The notes under the pieces are model-generated. The model ran no database searches. It saw nothing but the letters and a program-made list of their open reading frames with translations, and was not told where the DNA came from. DNA of 64,000 nt, from positions 1 to 64,000 of the forward strand of contig NZ_PYUI01000003.1 in assembly GCF_003097355.1 (NCBI RefSeq), given 5' to 3'. The stretch is from Arthrobacter sp. H-02-3 (GTDB lineage Bacteria; Actinomycetota; Actinomycetes; Actinomycetales; Micrococcaceae). Below are positions 63,590-64,000 of this stretch, in pieces; the first letter of the stretch is position 1, and each line of letters begins with the position of its first letter. Both the position numbers and the translations under genes were made by a program.

Positions 63590-64000
63590 ATGAGCCAGAC
63601 TACCCACACCGACGACCCCGGATTCAGCACCAAAGGCGCGTACGTGACCGGCGGCGCGGAATTCACCCGCGACACCAACTACATCGAGGACCGGATCACC
63701 CGGGACGGAGCCCCCGGCCGCAGCGGCGAACCCGGCTGGCCCGTCGAGCCTGGGCGTTACCGGCTCATCGCAGCACGTGCCTGCCCGTGGGCCAACCGCA
63801 CGGTGATCGTGCGCCGGCTCCTGGGCCTGGAGGACGTCATCTCGCTCGGCCAGCCCGGCCCCACCCACGATGCCCGGTCCTGGACCTTTGACCTCGACCC
63901 GGACGGCAAGGATCCGGTCCTCGGGATCGAACGCATCCAGGACGCCTACTTCCGCCGCTTCCCCGGCTACCCCCGCGGGATCACGGTCCCGGCGATCGTG
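63590..64000 (+). CDS. Glutathionyl-hydroquinone reductase-like (Xi-class GST), 3' end outside window
   Basis: The first 137 codons are present. The redox motif YRLIAARACPWANRTVIVRR (CPWA with the catalytic Cys) and LGLEDVISLGQPGPTHDARS are diagnostic of the Xi-class/ECM4 family that reduces thiol conjugates of hydroquinones. The organism makes mycothiol (mshC), so the physiological thiol is probably mycothiol rather than glutathione (inference). It lies nine bases after the M50 gene. Confidence 0.9.
   Translation, partial: MSQTTHTDDPGFSTKGAYVTGGAEFTRDTNYIEDRITRDGAPGRSGEPGWPVEPGRYRLIAARACPWANRTVIVRRLLGLEDVISLGQPGPTHDARSWTFDLDPDGKDPVLGIERIQDAYFRRFPGYPRGITVPAIV

Overview
The window is a high-GC chromosomal segment of an actinobacterium. 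It carries the Pup-proteasome locus (mpa, dop, pup, prcB, prcA, pafA), a naturally fused PafB-PafC regulator, the mycothiol ligase mshC, rbpA, the mannosyltransferase ppm1, helY and a DUF4193 protein. This combination, plus a DUF222-type HNH endonuclease, points to Micrococcaceae of the Arthrobacter/Pseudarthrobacter kind. The genus is an inference from gene content; no marker such as 16S rRNA is present.

Layout. 1-4750: a partial HNH endonuclease running off the left edge, a decayed ArsR-AHSA1 operon with three lesions in the AHSA1 gene, one in the regulator and a candidate operator still in place, then small stress-type genes (a GlsB/YeaQ membrane protein and a protein built of GRYxExDYG repeats). 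4879-8254: a PEP synthase regulatory kinase/phosphotransferase followed by ppsA. 8485-10953: a DUF4193 protein, then a sparsely coding kilobase containing an AT-rich palindromic site and a cluster of ACTCACA repeats directly in front of an AAA ATPase gene. 11023-14425: an AraC regulator, a VOC protein and a UvrA2-like ABC protein. 14539-17736: a three-gene operon of type III polyketide synthase, methyltransferase and flavin monooxygenase, probably for a phenolic or pyrone-type lipid. 17792-25761: a lipoprotein, peptide deformylase, an S9 peptidase, a second VOC protein, an RlmA-type methyltransferase, an NfeD/stomatin pair and rbpA with a housekeeping and a SigR-type promoter candidate.

25873-46946 is almost entirely on the minus strand. 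Read in the direction of transcription it runs: HAD phosphatase, M50 protease, trmI, mpa, dop, pup, prcB, prcA, pafA, two FKBP isomerases, pafBC, a small membrane protein, tatA, tatC, helY, an amidohydrolase and ppm1. Spacing within mpa-pafA is mostly tiny or overlapping, so tagging (PafA), deamidation/depupylation (Dop), unfolding (Mpa) and degradation (PrcBA) are likely co-expressed. PafBC is the known DNA-damage activator of this group.

47100-54320 holds a PAC2-family protein, mshC, uppP, an aldo/keto reductase, small conserved proteins, an acyl-CoA dehydrogenase-like protein and an M20 peptidase. A tRNA-Leu(GAG) with a strong terminator follows at 54485. Downstream lie a secreted trypsin-like protease, a TM2-domain protein, an AI-2E family transporter, a CYTH-CHAD protein, malQ, a hemerythrin-domain protein, a second M50 membrane protease, and a partial glutathionyl-hydroquinone-reductase-like gene running off the right edge.

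No rRNA, CRISPR array, intact insertion sequence or prophage was recognised. The most unusual pieces are the decayed ArsR-AHSA1 operon, the ATPase with its repeat cluster and nearby palindrome, the type III PKS operon, and the AraC-VOC-UvrA2 cluster.
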